From: Bacteroidota bacterium
GTDB lineage: Bacteria; Bacteroidota; Bacteroidia; Bacteroidales; Lentimicrobiaceae
Length of the DNA: 64,000 nucleotides
Reading direction: 5' to 3'
Assembly: GCA_023434665.1 (NCBI GenBank)
Contig: JAEYSM010000086.1
Location: forward strand, 39,603 to 103,602
Below the pieces are notes generated by a model. That model saw only the letters and a list, made by a program, of their open reading frames with translations. It was not told where the DNA came from and did no database searches. Below are positions 44,953-53,128 of the stretch, one piece after another (positions within the stretch are counted from its first letter, which is position 1; every line of letters starts with the position of its first letter). The position numbers and the translations under genes were made by a program.

Positions 44953-45144
44953 TCAGTTCCTCCTACTGAATTTTGAGAATATATAGATAATTATTGCAAT
45001 GATTAAAACAACAATTATAATTCCGACCCAAACACCTGCTTCGAAGATGTTTCCAATCAATTCACATGAATTGAAGGTCATTGAAATCATTGTTAACAAT
45101 ATGATAAACAGAGATTTAGTAGTAAATGTTTGTAGATTTAACAT
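44953..45144 (-). CDS. Short SCE-type lipoprotein with C-terminal membrane helix
   Basis: 63 residues. Signal peptide with lipobox TFNSC (Cys27), conserved motif SCELIGNIFEAGVWVGI, then a single hydrophobic helix (VWVGIIIVVLIIAIIIYIF) and a basic end. This arrangement recurs in Bacteroidota, where it is often mis-named phosphatidate cytidylyltransferase, which is implausible at this size. It overlaps the upstream gene by 7 bases. Confidence 0.75.
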   Translation of the reverse strand: MLNLQTFTTKSLFIILLTMISMTFNSCELIGNIFEAGVWVGIIIVVLIIAIIIYIFSKFSRRN

Positions 45145-45512
45145 AGTAATTTATGATTAATAGAGTAGAAATTATTTGCAGCCATAATAAGATATACTGA
45201 AGGTTCAATACTTTCTATTAAATAATAACTGTTTTCGTCTGTCAAAAATTTTTGACCAGCATGTAAGTTAGTACTGTGTAATTTATTTTTAAAAGACACA
45301 CTTCCAACAACTACTTCAAGGTGCATGAAACGGTGAATCTGTAAAGATTCGAGCTCGGTATTCCTACTGGTTGCTATTAAAATAATTTTTGTGTCAGAAT
45401 CATCATGAATAACACGATAGCATAATTCTCCCTTTTGAAATTCAGAACAAGTTAAGATTTCTGTAATTTCATCTTGAATTAATTCCAAATTCAGCTGAAA
45501 GGGATTTTCCAT
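45138..45512 (-). CDS. Small cupin-like protein of unknown function
   Basis: 124 residues, with no signal peptide. Alternating strands and a turn pattern (HLEVVVGSVSFKN, then LHAGQKFLTDENSYYLIES) resemble a single cupin barrel, without clear metal ligands. The ATG at 45512 is only five bases after the TTTG of promoter D, so the message would be nearly leaderless; an in-frame TTG at codon 9 is an alternative start. It overlaps the small lipoprotein gene. Confidence 0.6.
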   Translation of the reverse strand: MENPFQLNLELIQDEITEILTCSEFQKGELCYRVIHDDSDTKIILIATSRNTELESLQIHRFMHLEVVVGSVSFKNKLHSTNLHAGQKFLTDENSYYLIESIEPSVYLIMAANNFYSINHKLLC

Positions 45513-45517
45513 GTTTA

Positions 45518-45552
45518 CAAAGATTGGATTTCAGCCATAGATTTGCATTACA
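45518..45552 (-). promoter_or_regulatory. Promoter D, candidate of the shared TRTAAY-N25-TTTGTRA class
   Basis: On the minus strand TGTAAT, 25 bases, TTTGTAAA. The -7 part (AATCTTTGTAAA) is like promoters A and B. It lies extremely close to the start codon of the cupin-like gene, which is the main doubt. Confidence 0.4.
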
Positions 45553-45689
45553 TCATAGAAAGATTATATTACATTTTTATCCTCAAACAGAAGTAATTGT
45601 ATCATGACATTGAACCCAAAAGGACTACGCTTGTTTGTAAGGGAGTCAAAAAGATATATTCAGATAAGTTAAATCCTAATCTATAAAGT

Positions 45690-46880
45690 ATGAACCTGCA
45701 TGAATACCAAGCCAAGGAAATTTTAAGGTCGTTTGATGTACTTGTTCCTGAAGGTGAGGTGGCACATTCACCCGAAGAGGCTCTTGAAATAGCCAAAAGA
45801 TTAAAAACATCAACAAACTCAGAAGTTTTTGCTGTAAAAGCACAAATCCATGCAGGTGGAAGGGGAAAAGGAGGGGGAGTAAAGATCGCAAAATCTCTCG
45901 AAGAGGTAAGTTCCTATGCATCTCAAATCATAGGAATGAATTTAATAACACCTCAAACTTCTTCTGAAGGAAAACTGGTTAGTAAGGTACTGATAGAACA
46001 AAATATTTATTATCCTGGTCCGGCAAAACCTAAAGAGTATTATTTGAGTATTCTGCTTAATCGTGCATCCGGGAAGAATATGATCATGTATTCTACCGAA
46101 GGAGGAATGGATATAGAAGCTGTTGCTGAACAAACACCTCATTTGATTTTTACTGAAGAAATTGACATTTCAACAGGATTGCTAGATTTCCAAGCCAGAA
46201 GGATAGCATACAACCTTGAACTTGAGGGTAATGCTTTCAATAATATGGTCGCATTCGTAAAAAAATTGTACAATGCTTACTATTCTGTTGATGCCGCTTT
46301 GCTTGAAATAAATCCATTATTCAAAGCATCTGATGAAAGGATATATGCAGCGGACTGTAAAATGCGGTTGGATGACAATGCACTGTTCAGACATAAGGAA
46401 TATGCCGCCATGAGAGATCTTACTGAGGAGGACCCAGCAGAAGTTGAAGCTGGTAAATACAATCTAAATTATGTAAAGCTTAATGGTAATGTTGGTTGCA
46501 TGGTAAATGGTGCAGGCTTGGCAATGGCCACTATGGACATTATAAAGCTATCTGGAGGTGAACCTGCAAATTTCCTGGATGTCGGAGGTTCTGCAAATGC
46601 AGCCAGGGTAGAACAGGCATTCAGAATAATTATGAAAGATCCCAATGTAAAGGTTATTCTTATAAATATCTTTGGAGGAATTGTTAGGGGTGACAGGGTT
46701 GCACAAGGAATTGTAGACGCATATAAGAACATCGGGAATATTAATATACCGATTATTGTTCGGTTACAAGGAACAAATGCCAAGGAAGCAAAAGAACTGA
46801 TTGAAAATTCAGGATTAAAAGTTTATTCAGCCACTCTGCTATCAGAAGCAGCTTCATTGGTGACTGAAGTCTTAGAATAG
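45690..46880 (+). CDS. sucC: Succinate-CoA ligase beta subunit
   Basis: ATP-grasp subunit that forms or uses succinyl-CoA with the alpha subunit. 396 residues, usual length. Conserved stretches are MNLHEYQAKEILRSFDVLVPEG, FAVKAQIHAGGRGKGGGVKIA, ALLEINPLFK, KLNGNVGCMVNGAGLAMATMDIIK, GEPANFLDVGGSAN and ILINIFGGIVRGDRVAQGI. The alpha subunit gene (sucD), normally adjacent, is not in the neighbourhood: a terminator and the convergent hydrogenase operon follow. Confidence 0.93.
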   Translation: MNLHEYQAKEILRSFDVLVPEGEVAHSPEEALEIAKRLKTSTNSEVFAVKAQIHAGGRGKGGGVKIAKSLEEVSSYASQIIGMNLITPQTSSEGKLVSKVLIEQNIYYPGPAKPKEYYLSILLNRASGKNMIMYSTEGGMDIEAVAEQTPHLIFTEEIDISTGLLDFQARRIAYNLELEGNAFNNMVAFVKKLYNAYYSVDAALLEINPLFKASDERIYAADCKMRLDDNALFRHKEYAAMRDLTEEDPAEVEAGKYNLNYVKLNGNVGCMVNGAGLAMATMDIIKLSGGEPANFLDVGGSANAARVEQAFRIIMKDPNVKVILINIFGGIVRGDRVAQGIVDAYKNIGNINIPIIVRLQGTNAKEAKELIENSGLKVYSATLLSEAASLVTEVLE

Positions 46881-46903
46881 TTAAAAGAACTAACCATGTA
46901 ATA

Positions 46904-46936
46904 AGCAAAAGAGGCTGCCAGGCAGCCTCTTTTGCT
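46904..46936. terminator. Bidirectional intrinsic terminator (sucC / hydrogenase operon)
   Basis: Perfect 16-base arms around one central base (core AAAAGAGGCTGCC and its complement) with A/T tracts on both ends. It ends sucC on plus and the ten-gene hydrogenase operon on minus. Confidence 0.93.
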
Positions 46937-46959
46937 ATCAAACAATAATCAAAATCTGA

Positions 46960-47439
46960 TTATTTAGTATATTCTGCCACGATATCTTTCACACTATCAG
47001 CAGATAGTCGGCCATAAACTTTGTCACCAACAAGTACAACAGGAGCTAGACCGCATGCACCAACACATCTTAAACAAGCAAGTGAGAATTTGCCATCAGG
47101 AGTAGTTTCTCCGACTGAAATATTTAAAACTCTCTTAAACTCTTCAATGATTTTTTCTGCACCTCTAACATAGCAAGCTGTACCCAGACAGATTGAAATA
47201 GGGTGCTCACCTTTAGGTGTCATTGTAAAGAAAGAATAGAAGGAAACAACACCATAAACATGTGCAACTGAGATCCTTAATTCCTTGGCGATGATTTCTT
47301 GTACTTCAGCAGGCAGATAACCAAATATGCCTTGAGCTTTATGCAGCACATTGATTAATTCTCCTTTATCGTTGTTGAATGATTTACAAACATCCTTGAG
47401 TTCATCAATTTTGCTTGCTGATAATTTTATAACTGCCAT
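46960..47439 (-). CDS. hndA: NAD(P)-linked [FeFe]-hydrogenase, NuoE-like [2Fe-2S] subunit
   Basis: 159 residues of the NuoE/HndA/HydC type, with a helical N-terminal half (INVLHKAQGIFGYLPAEVQEIIAKEL) and a thioredoxin-like [2Fe-2S] half. Ligands are four Cys in CLGTACYVRGAE and CLRCVGACGLAPV. It passes electrons between the flavin subunit and the catalytic subunit. Last gene of the operon, 32 bases after hndD and just before the terminator. Confidence 0.95.
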   Translation of the reverse strand: MAVIKLSASKIDELKDVCKSFNNDKGELINVLHKAQGIFGYLPAEVQEIIAKELRISVAHVYGVVSFYSFFTMTPKGEHPISICLGTACYVRGAEKIIEEFKRVLNISVGETTPDGKFSLACLRCVGACGLAPVVLVGDKVYGRLSADSVKDIVAEYTK

Positions 47440-47471
47440 GATTTTATTTCTTTATTTGTTTCAAAAATAAC

Positions 47472-49244
47472 TTATTCTACCACGCTAATTTCAACACTTT
47501 TATCGAAATAGTGAGTGTGAAGCAAGTGATGAGAAAGTTCTCCACATGGTTTTCCAAGGAATTCCTCATAAAGTTTTATGATATAAGGATTTTCGTGAGA
47601 TTTACGAATTACCTTGCTTTCATCTTCTGAATATATAGCCTTTTGACGAGCCTTAAGGATTGATGAATCTCCATGGTGCAGAGGTTGTCCACCTCCTCCA
47701 ATACATCCACCTGGGCAAGCCATAATCTCAATTGCATGATAAGTTGATTTGCCTGCTTTTATCTCTTCGAGGAGTTTTCTGGCATTTCCTAATCCATGAG
47801 CGATTCCAATCCTGATTGGCAGACCATCAAAATCAATAGTAGCTTCTCTGATGAATTCCATACCACGTAGTTCATGGAAGTCAACTTTCTCGAGTTTTTT
47901 ACCGGTCTGTACTTCATAAGCAGTTCTAACAGCGGCTTCAATAACACCACCTGTTGTTCCAAAAATAACAGCAGCACCTGTCGATTCTCCTAGAGGCGAA
48001 TCAAAATCTTCGTCTGGCAATTCGTTGAATGAGATGTTAAGTTGCTTAATAAGGTGAGCAAGCTCTCTGGTTGAAATTGAATAATCAACATCTGGATTGC
48101 CATTTGTTTTAAATTCATCTCTCTGACACTCAAACTTTTTAGCAAGACAAGGCATTACTGAAACAACAACCAAATCCTCACGTTTTACACCAATCTTGTC
48201 AGCAAAATAGGTCTTTGCAATAGCACCGAACATCTGTTGAGGACTCCTTGCAGTTGAAGGTATGTCAATCATTTCAGGGAACTGATGTTCGAAGAAATTT
48301 ACCCAACCCGGGCAGCATGAGGTTAATATCGGAAGAGCAACTGTGGTATCGCCTTTCAGATGTCTATTCAGACGATCAAGCAGCTCAGTACCTTCTTCCA
48401 TAATAGTCAAGTCAGCTGCAAAGTCAGTATCAAACACATAATTAAATCCAAGTTGACGGAGTGCTGCTGCTAGTTTTCCTGTAACAAGTGTGCCTGGTTC
48501 CAAACCGAACTCTTCACCTAATGCAGCACGTACTGCCGGAGCTGTTTGTACAACAACAGTTTTTGAAGGATCTGCTAAAGCCCTGATAACTGCATTTGTA
48601 TGGTCAACTTCAGTTAATGCACCTGTTGGACAAACAGCTACACACTGACCGCAATAAGTACATTCACTGTGATCAAGATTCATTTCAAAGGCAGGAGCAA
48701 CTACTGACATAAAGCCTCTGTTAACTGCTGATAAAACACCTACAGTTTGAACATCATTACACATCATTTCACATCTGCGGCACATAATGCACTTATCAAC
48801 ATCACGGATGATAGCAGGAGAGGTGTCTTCTCTATAGGTTGATTGCTCACCTTCATAATGAATTTTGCGGATACCAAATTCCTGAGCCATTGATTGTAAT
48901 TCGCAATCTCCATTTTTAGCGCAAATTAAACAGTCGGTCGGATGATCTGAAAGAATCAGCTCGAGAACTGTTTTCCGTGCATTAAGCACTTTAATGTTAT
49001 TAGTATTAATAACCATTCCATCAAAGCATTCTGTTGCGCAGGCAGGAGCAAGATTTCTTCTTCCCGCAACCTCAACTACACAAACCCTGCAACCTGCCGG
49101 TTTATTTTCAATATTAAGATCGTGGAGGTGAAGATGGCACAGAGTAGGAATGTGTATACCAACCTGTTTAGCAGCCTGAAGGATTGTAGAGCCTTTTGCT
49201 ACTTCAACGATTTTGTTGTCGATATTTATTTTAATTGTTTCCAT
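47472..49244 (-). CDS. hndD: [FeFe]-hydrogenase catalytic subunit (HndD/HydA type)
   Basis: Makes or oxidises H2 at the H-cluster. 590 residues. [2Fe-2S] domain at 1-80 (CHLHLH ... CRVC ... C), His/Cys-ligated cluster near 101-114 (HPTDCLICAKNGDC), and two [4Fe-4S] sets at 152-162 and 195-205. The H-cluster domain has L1 TSCCPGW (C310, C311), L2 MPCLAKKFE (C366) and L3 EIMACPGGCIGGGGQP (C510, C514), all canonical. C-terminal small-subunit domain ends HHLLHTHYFD. No signal peptide, so cytoplasmic. Confidence 0.97.
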   Translation of the reverse strand: METIKINIDNKIVEVAKGSTILQAAKQVGIHIPTLCHLHLHDLNIENKPAGCRVCVVEVAGRRNLAPACATECFDGMVINTNNIKVLNARKTVLELILSDHPTDCLICAKNGDCELQSMAQEFGIRKIHYEGEQSTYREDTSPAIIRDVDKCIMCRRCEMMCNDVQTVGVLSAVNRGFMSVVAPAFEMNLDHSECTYCGQCVAVCPTGALTEVDHTNAVIRALADPSKTVVVQTAPAVRAALGEEFGLEPGTLVTGKLAAALRQLGFNYVFDTDFAADLTIMEEGTELLDRLNRHLKGDTTVALPILTSCCPGWVNFFEHQFPEMIDIPSTARSPQQMFGAIAKTYFADKIGVKREDLVVVSVMPCLAKKFECQRDEFKTNGNPDVDYSISTRELAHLIKQLNISFNELPDEDFDSPLGESTGAAVIFGTTGGVIEAAVRTAYEVQTGKKLEKVDFHELRGMEFIREATIDFDGLPIRIGIAHGLGNARKLLEEIKAGKSTYHAIEIMACPGGCIGGGGQPLHHGDSSILKARQKAIYSEDESKVIRKSHENPYIIKLYEEFLGKPCGELSHHLLHTHYFDKSVEISVVE

Positions 49245-49256
49245 TATCGTCCGAAA

Positions 49257-51050
49257 TTATTTAATTACCACTGCATTGAATTTACATTTTTCTAAACAGG
49301 CACCGCATTTAATACATACCTCCTGATTAATGGTATGAATACCCTTTCTTTCGCCTGAAATTGAGTTAACTGGGCAGTTACGGGCACATGCAGTACAACC
49401 AACACAATTTTCAGGAATGATGTAGTATTGCATCAATGCCTTACATTGTCCAGCCCTACATTTCTTTTCAGTTACATGCTCGATATACTCTTCCATGAAA
49501 TTATCTATCGTAGATAGTACAGGGTTCGGCGATGTTTGACCAAGACCGCATAATGCTGTGTCTTTAATTACGGCACTGAGATTCCTTAAACGATCGATGT
49601 CTTCAAGAGTACCATTGCCTTTTGTCAACTTATCGAGGATTTCATGTAATCTCTTATTACCAATCCTACATGGGGTACACTTTCCGCAAGATTCTTCAAC
49701 TGTAAATTCGAGGTAGAATTTTGCAACAGATACCATACAGTCATCCTCATCCATTACGATCATACCACCTGATCCCATCATTGAACCACTGGCAATTAGG
49801 TTATCATAATCAATAGGGGTGTCGAGATGTTTTTTGGTTAAACAACCTCCCGAAGGACCTCCTGTTTGTACTGCTTTAAATTCTTTTCCGTCTTTAATAC
49901 CACCGCCGATTTCATATATAACTTCGCGTAGTGTTGTTCCCATAGGAACTTCAATAAGACCAACGTTATTTATTTTACCTGCTAATGCGAATACCTTGGT
50001 TCCTTTTGATTTTTCGGTTCCTATACTTGCAAACCAATCGGCACCTTTATTTATGATAACCGGGACGTTAGCAAATGTTTCCACATTATTGACGTTAGTT
50101 GGTTTGCCAAAGTAACCTGAAACGGAAGGGAATGGAGGTTTCATGGTTGGTTCCCCACGATTTCCTTCCATGGAATGAATTAAAGCTGTCTCTTCACCGC
50201 AAACAAAAGCACCAGCACCATAACGTAATTCAATATCGAAATTAAAATCAGTTCCCAGGATATTATTTCCAAGTAAACCATATTCACGTGCTTGTTTGAT
50301 AGCTGTCTTTAATCTTTCAATAGCAAGTGGATATTCAGCCCTGATATATACCAGACCGTTTGAAGCACCAACACAGTAACCACAAATTGCCATAGCTTCA
50401 ATTACAGAGTGTGGATCACCTTCCAAAATTGAGCGGTCCATAAATGCACCTGGGTCACCTTCATCAGCATTACATACAACGTATTTAATGTCACTGACTG
50501 ATTTATTCGTGATTTCCCATTTTAAACCAGTTGGGAAACCTCCACCACCACGACCACGAAGTCCTGATTTTTTCATTATTTCAATTACCTGTTGTGGTGT
50601 CATTTCACTCAAGCACTTGCCCAATGCTTCATAGCCTTCTCTGGCGATGTACTCATCAATATTCTCCGGATCAATAAATCCACAGTTGCGAAGGGCTATC
50701 CTGAGTTGCTTTTTGTAGAACCCCATATGTTTTGAGTCAGCTACATGTTCCTTATTTTCCGGATTAACATAAAGCAACCTGCTTACCTTACGACCCTTGA
50801 TCAGGTGTTCTTCTATAATTTCACGGGCATCATCAGGCTTTACCTGAGTATAGAATGTGTTATCAGGCATTATCTTTACGATTGGTCCTTTTTCACAAAA
50901 TCCAAAACAACCGGTTGCAATTACCTGAACTTCATTATCAAGTCCTTTATCTGCTACAATGGTTTTGAGGTTTGTAAGCAATCTGTCACTCTCAGAAGCG
51001 TGACAACCAGTTCCGCCACAAACCAATACATGCATTTTATATTTTGCCAT
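49257..51050 (-). CDS. hndC: NAD(P)-linked [FeFe]-hydrogenase, NuoF-like flavin subunit (long form)
   Basis: 597 residues. An N-terminal thioredoxin-like [2Fe-2S] domain (VCGGTGCHASESDR ... ATGCFGFCEKGP) is followed by the NAD/FMN core with GRGGGGFPTGLKW and CNADEGDPGAFMDR, the [4Fe-4S] site EESCGKCTPCRIGN with CGLGQ, and a C-terminal 2x[4Fe-4S] ferredoxin (CVGCTACARNCP, CIKCGACLEKC). This full domain set is found in electron-bifurcating enzymes that couple H2, NADH and ferredoxin, so bifurcation is plausible though not proven. It lies 12 bases before hndD. Confidence 0.96.
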   Translation of the reverse strand: MAKYKMHVLVCGGTGCHASESDRLLTNLKTIVADKGLDNEVQVIATGCFGFCEKGPIVKIMPDNTFYTQVKPDDAREIIEEHLIKGRKVSRLLYVNPENKEHVADSKHMGFYKKQLRIALRNCGFIDPENIDEYIAREGYEALGKCLSEMTPQQVIEIMKKSGLRGRGGGGFPTGLKWEITNKSVSDIKYVVCNADEGDPGAFMDRSILEGDPHSVIEAMAICGYCVGASNGLVYIRAEYPLAIERLKTAIKQAREYGLLGNNILGTDFNFDIELRYGAGAFVCGEETALIHSMEGNRGEPTMKPPFPSVSGYFGKPTNVNNVETFANVPVIINKGADWFASIGTEKSKGTKVFALAGKINNVGLIEVPMGTTLREVIYEIGGGIKDGKEFKAVQTGGPSGGCLTKKHLDTPIDYDNLIASGSMMGSGGMIVMDEDDCMVSVAKFYLEFTVEESCGKCTPCRIGNKRLHEILDKLTKGNGTLEDIDRLRNLSAVIKDTALCGLGQTSPNPVLSTIDNFMEEYIEHVTEKKCRAGQCKALMQYYIIPENCVGCTACARNCPVNSISGERKGIHTINQEVCIKCGACLEKCKFNAVVIK

Positions 51051-51064
51051 AGTTCTATTTCCTC

Positions 51065-51460
51065 CTACTTTTGAACTGTTTCATAATTTACAGGAATGAT
51101 TCCTTCAACAAACTCACCATTTTTGATGTACTTCTCGATGATGTCGTCAGCTTTTTTCTCATTCACGTATCCGTATACAACAGGATCCTGTCCAGGCAAG
51201 GTGACTTCAATTGTAGGTTCGGCAAAGCAATATCCCATACAGCCTGATTGTGTGACTACAGCCTGAATATTCCTTTTGTCAAGTTCTTCTATAAAGAACT
51301 CCATCACCTGTTTTGCTCCTGAAGCAATTCCGCATGTTGCCATGGCAACTCTGATCTGTACGATGCTCTCGGGATCGTTGCTTTTTTCCCTCAAACTCAT
51401 TTTCCCTTGCAGATTCTCTTTCATTCTACGAAGGTCAGCCAGTGATTTTACTTGTGTCAT
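51065..51460 (-). CDS. hndB: Hydrogenase-associated (2Fe-2S) thioredoxin-like ferredoxin
   Basis: 131 residues of the HndB type: a helical lead (SLADLRRMKENLQGKMSLRE) then a thioredoxin-like [2Fe-2S] fold with Cys in ATCGIASG and TQSGCMGYCFAEP. It is probably an electron-transfer subunit of the complex; only three Cys are clear, so cluster ligation is uncertain. First of the four Hnd genes, 37 bases after the sensor gene set. Confidence 0.9.
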   Translation of the reverse strand: MTQVKSLADLRRMKENLQGKMSLREKSNDPESIVQIRVAMATCGIASGAKQVMEFFIEELDKRNIQAVVTQSGCMGYCFAEPTIEVTLPGQDPVVYGYVNEKKADDIIEKYIKNGEFVEGIIPVNYETVQK

Positions 51461-51497
51461 GATGTTTTGATTAACTTATTTGTTTGATATTTGGTAT

Positions 51498-52046
51498 TTA
51501 TCTTAAAATTCCTATTGAATGGAGATTTTCATTTATCATTTCTTTGAGAAATCTTATTACTGATGGTTCTGTAATAGATATCCCTTCTAAAGTACTGTTA
51601 ATTTCAATTGTATCATAAATATATTCACCCGTATTTGTCTTATGGCGATATAGTATATTAAGTTCAGGATTGGCTGAAGTCAGAAGCACTACGGTGCCGG
51701 CAATATCTCCTAATGGCAACCTGTCAGGATGAGTAAGTACAAAGGAAGCAAAAATGGTCGTGCCAACACCTTCCTCGCTATCAATCCTGAATTCACCATC
51801 TGTTCTTTCAACATTTTGTTTTAATAAAGGAATGCCCAGTCCAATTTTTCGGGTAGTGCGGGTAGTAGTATAAGGATCAGTAACTTTGGCAACAAATTCC
51901 CTGGACATTCCTCGGCCATTATCTTTAATAATCACACTATAATTATCATTATCTACATCCTCATCGATAATAATCTCTAATTGACTGGCTCCAGCTGATA
52001 TCGAATTCTGAGCTATATCCATCACATGCATCGAAATATCTTTCAT
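51498..52046 (-). CDS. HATPase-domain protein of the hydrogenase sensor module
   Basis: 182 residues with a GHKL ATPase fold: N box MHVMDIAQNSISAGASQLEI, G1 box IKDNGRGMS, G2 region RKIGLGIPLLKQ, and a terminal beta segment. It lacks a phosphoacceptor His domain, so it is not a complete histidine kinase; it more likely binds ATP and a partner, as RsbW-type proteins do. It overlaps the PHP gene by four bases (ATGA). Confidence 0.88.
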   Translation of the reverse strand: MKDISMHVMDIAQNSISAGASQLEIIIDEDVDNDNYSVIIKDNGRGMSREFVAKVTDPYTTTRTTRKIGLGIPLLKQNVERTDGEFRIDSEEGVGTTIFASFVLTHPDRLPLGDIAGTVVLLTSANPELNILYRHKTNTGEYIYDTIEINSTLEGISITEPSVIRFLKEMINENLHSIGILR

Positions 52047-52783
52047 TGCATCACCACCTTTCTTCCGCTTAAGTTATTAAGAGCTAATCTGAATTCGCTA
52101 AAATCAGGAGATTCCATTTCAAAAATTGTTGCAATAGATGCAATCTGATTAATGAAATGTGCATCAGAGTTTCGTATTATTACGGTGTTGTCACTGAGAT
52201 GATTCTGTGATAAAAAAGCTTCTTTTGTAATTTGGTTTGTTATTTCAAAAGCATCGACTTTAAGAGATGGGGGAATAATACCTAACTGACTCAGCAAGCT
52301 ATTAGCCGGCTTATTTGTGTGAGCGGGAATAAAAATGCCATTCAGTTTATGAACCATAATCTCTATAGAATCGATGTCAGCATTCAAAGCCGAAATCAAC
52401 AACTTGTCTTCCTCGTATATTATATTTTCATTTTCATCAACAACTACCTGATATCCAAAAAGGTCAGTATTGTTTTTAAAATCAGGAAGGTTTTGGTCAA
52501 TGTATTCCTGAAATTTATTTAGTGCTTCAGTATTACCGAAAAAAGCCAGGCAATGAATTTCTTCCTGGGTAGTTACTTCCACTCCTGAATAAACTGTCAA
52601 TCCTTCTTTCTGTGCTTCTTTCCTAACTATTTCGCATTGTAATGTCGAATTATGGTCAGTTATACCAATAATGTCTAGATTGAGTTCTTTCGCTTTTCTG
52701 ACAATATTCTTCGGGCTCATCTCTAAATCAGCGCATGGAGATAAGATTGTGTGAATATGAAGATCAGCTCTGAACTGTTTCAT
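52043..52783 (-). CDS. PHP-domain phosphoesterase of the sensor module
   Basis: 246 residues. Metal-binding motifs of the PHP family are visible: RADLHIHTILSPCADLEMSPKNIV, GITDHNSTLQCEIV, GVEVTTQEEIHCLAFF, and IPAHTNKPANSLL, with a later NSDAHF. A phosphoesterase activity is expected. In similar gene sets it accompanies DRTGG and ATPase proteins, suggesting signalling rather than DNA repair. It overlaps the HATPase gene downstream and lies 6 bases after the DRTGG gene. Confidence 0.88.
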   Translation of the reverse strand: MKQFRADLHIHTILSPCADLEMSPKNIVRKAKELNLDIIGITDHNSTLQCEIVRKEAQKEGLTVYSGVEVTTQEEIHCLAFFGNTEALNKFQEYIDQNLPDFKNNTDLFGYQVVVDENENIIYEEDKLLISALNADIDSIEIMVHKLNGIFIPAHTNKPANSLLSQLGIIPPSLKVDAFEITNQITKEAFLSQNHLSDNTVIIRNSDAHFINQIASIATIFEMESPDFSEFRLALNNLSGRKVVMQ

Positions 52784-52789
52784 CTGACT

Positions 52790-53128
52790 TTATTGATTAA
52801 TAAGACTAAAAATTCTGCCTGTGACTTTAAATGTTGATTCAGTAGTTACGAGAACAGGGATATTTTCTTCATTACTTTGTGCCAGCATATCTTCAGCAGG
52901 CTCAAGTCCATTGACTATAACCACGCATGAAAGTTCTTTAAGTGAGGCAATAGCCATCACATTTTTATGAGTCTGAAGGGTTATCCATACATTACCTTGT
53001 TCAGCGCGCCCAATTACATCACTAAGAAGGTCAGAAGTGTACCCTCCTGTTATTTCGTTTGCTATACCTTCTGCTCCGCCAACTATTTTTAAATTGAGTT
53101 TTTCGGATAATTCTTTTACTGTCATCAC
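52790..53128 (-). CDS. DRTGG-domain protein (first copy)
   Basis: 112 residues, a single DRTGG domain: VKELSEKLNLKIVGGAEGIANEITGGYTSDLLSDVIGRAEQGNVWITLQTHKN. Such domains occur beside CBS domains and hydrogenase sensors and probably bind a ligand or phosphorylated partner. It overlaps the sensory hydrogenase gene by four bases. Confidence 0.85.
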   Translation of the reverse strand: MMTVKELSEKLNLKIVGGAEGIANEITGGYTSDLLSDVIGRAEQGNVWITLQTHKNVMAIASLKELSCVVIVNGLEPAEDMLAQSNEENIPVLVTTESTFKVTGRIFSLINQ

